In this document: in pieces, positions 5,700 to 5,731 of the stretch
Layout: every line of letters begins with the position of its first letter
Numbering within the stretch: the first letter of the stretch is position 1
Assembly: GCA_946479535.1 (NCBI GenBank)
Contig: CAMLGP010000230.1
Span: forward strand, 1 to 5,731
Direction: 5' to 3'
From: an uncultured Bacteroidota bacterium
GTDB taxonomy: Bacteria > Bacteroidota > Bacteroidia > Chitinophagales > Chitinophagaceae
DNA: 5,731 nucleotides
Notes under the pieces: model-generated
Seen by the model: only the letters and a program-made list of their open reading frames with translations
Told to the model about the DNA's origin: nothing
The model's database searches: none
Made by a program: the position numbers and the translations under genes

Positions 5700-5731
5700 T
5701 ACAATGCTTTCTTCAGTCCTTTTTCTCCTCT
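5699..5731 (-). CDS. possible C-terminal end of a convergent gene (partial)
   Basis: Reading the minus strand from the right edge gives R-G-E-K-G-L-K-K-A-L followed by TAG at 5701-5699. A basic, amphipathic-looking end like this is plausible for a gene entering from the right, and the repeat cluster would then sit between two convergent genes. Eleven codons are too few to identify a product or exclude chance. Confidence 0.22.
   Translation of the reverse strand, partial: RGEKGLKKAL

Noticed and set aside
5464..5700. tRNA or tmRNA gene near smpB
   Set aside because: The stems do not form a cloverleaf, and no T-loop or CCA-type 3' end is visible.
5702..5725. Intrinsic terminator at the T-rich right edge
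   Set aside because: The T-run at about 5719-5723 is not preceded by a stable stem; only a 4-base ACTG/CAGT pairing with a long loop is possible.

Overview
The window looks like a chromosomal segment from a member of the Bacteroidota, most likely the Chitinophagaceae or a close relative. This is inferred from three things: base composition is moderately AT-rich, none of the genes has a convincing Shine-Dalgarno sequence, and the protein styles fit the phylum (secreted S9 peptidase, c-type cytochrome lipoprotein with a Gly/Asn linker, secreted beta-rich protein of unknown function). All five complete genes lie on the + strand.

Layout. Bases 1-219 hold no convincing gene. They contain an imperfect 16-base palindrome near the left edge and a weak Bacteroidota-type promoter candidate. 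A small c-type cytochrome-like lipoprotein with a spaced CX4CH haem motif follows (220-609), then a short AT-rich perfect inverted repeat. Next is a long secreted prolyl-oligopeptidase/DPP-IV-like S9 peptidase with an intact Ser-Asp-His triad (657-3083). It is tightly followed by accD (acetyl-CoA carboxylase carboxyltransferase beta subunit, 3092-4006; 8-base gap) and smpB (tmRNA-binding protein, 4022-4459; 15-base gap). A secreted protein of unknown function follows (4534-5463; 74-base gap). The last ~270 bases carry two 76-base tandem repeats, a third diverged relative, and possibly the final codons of a convergent gene.

How the genes relate. The spacing from the S9 peptidase through smpB suggests one transcript, but the products have unrelated jobs: extracytoplasmic peptide degradation, the committed step of fatty-acid synthesis, and rescue of stalled ribosomes. 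I see no single pathway here. The lipoprotein and the 309-residue protein are envelope or secreted proteins that may be transcribed separately.

The most unusual content is repeat DNA. The tandem 76-base units each consist of four alternating copies of one 8-base arm. Their four differences fall in a spacer, in a hairpin loop, or at stem positions where G-U pairing is kept, which suggests a structured RNA element or REP-like family. Two very GC-rich perfect palindromes with a shared CCGCC-NNN-GGCGG core lie in frame inside the S9 gene and look like small inserted repeats. I found no CRISPR array, tRNA, rRNA, transposase or clearly new multi-gene system.
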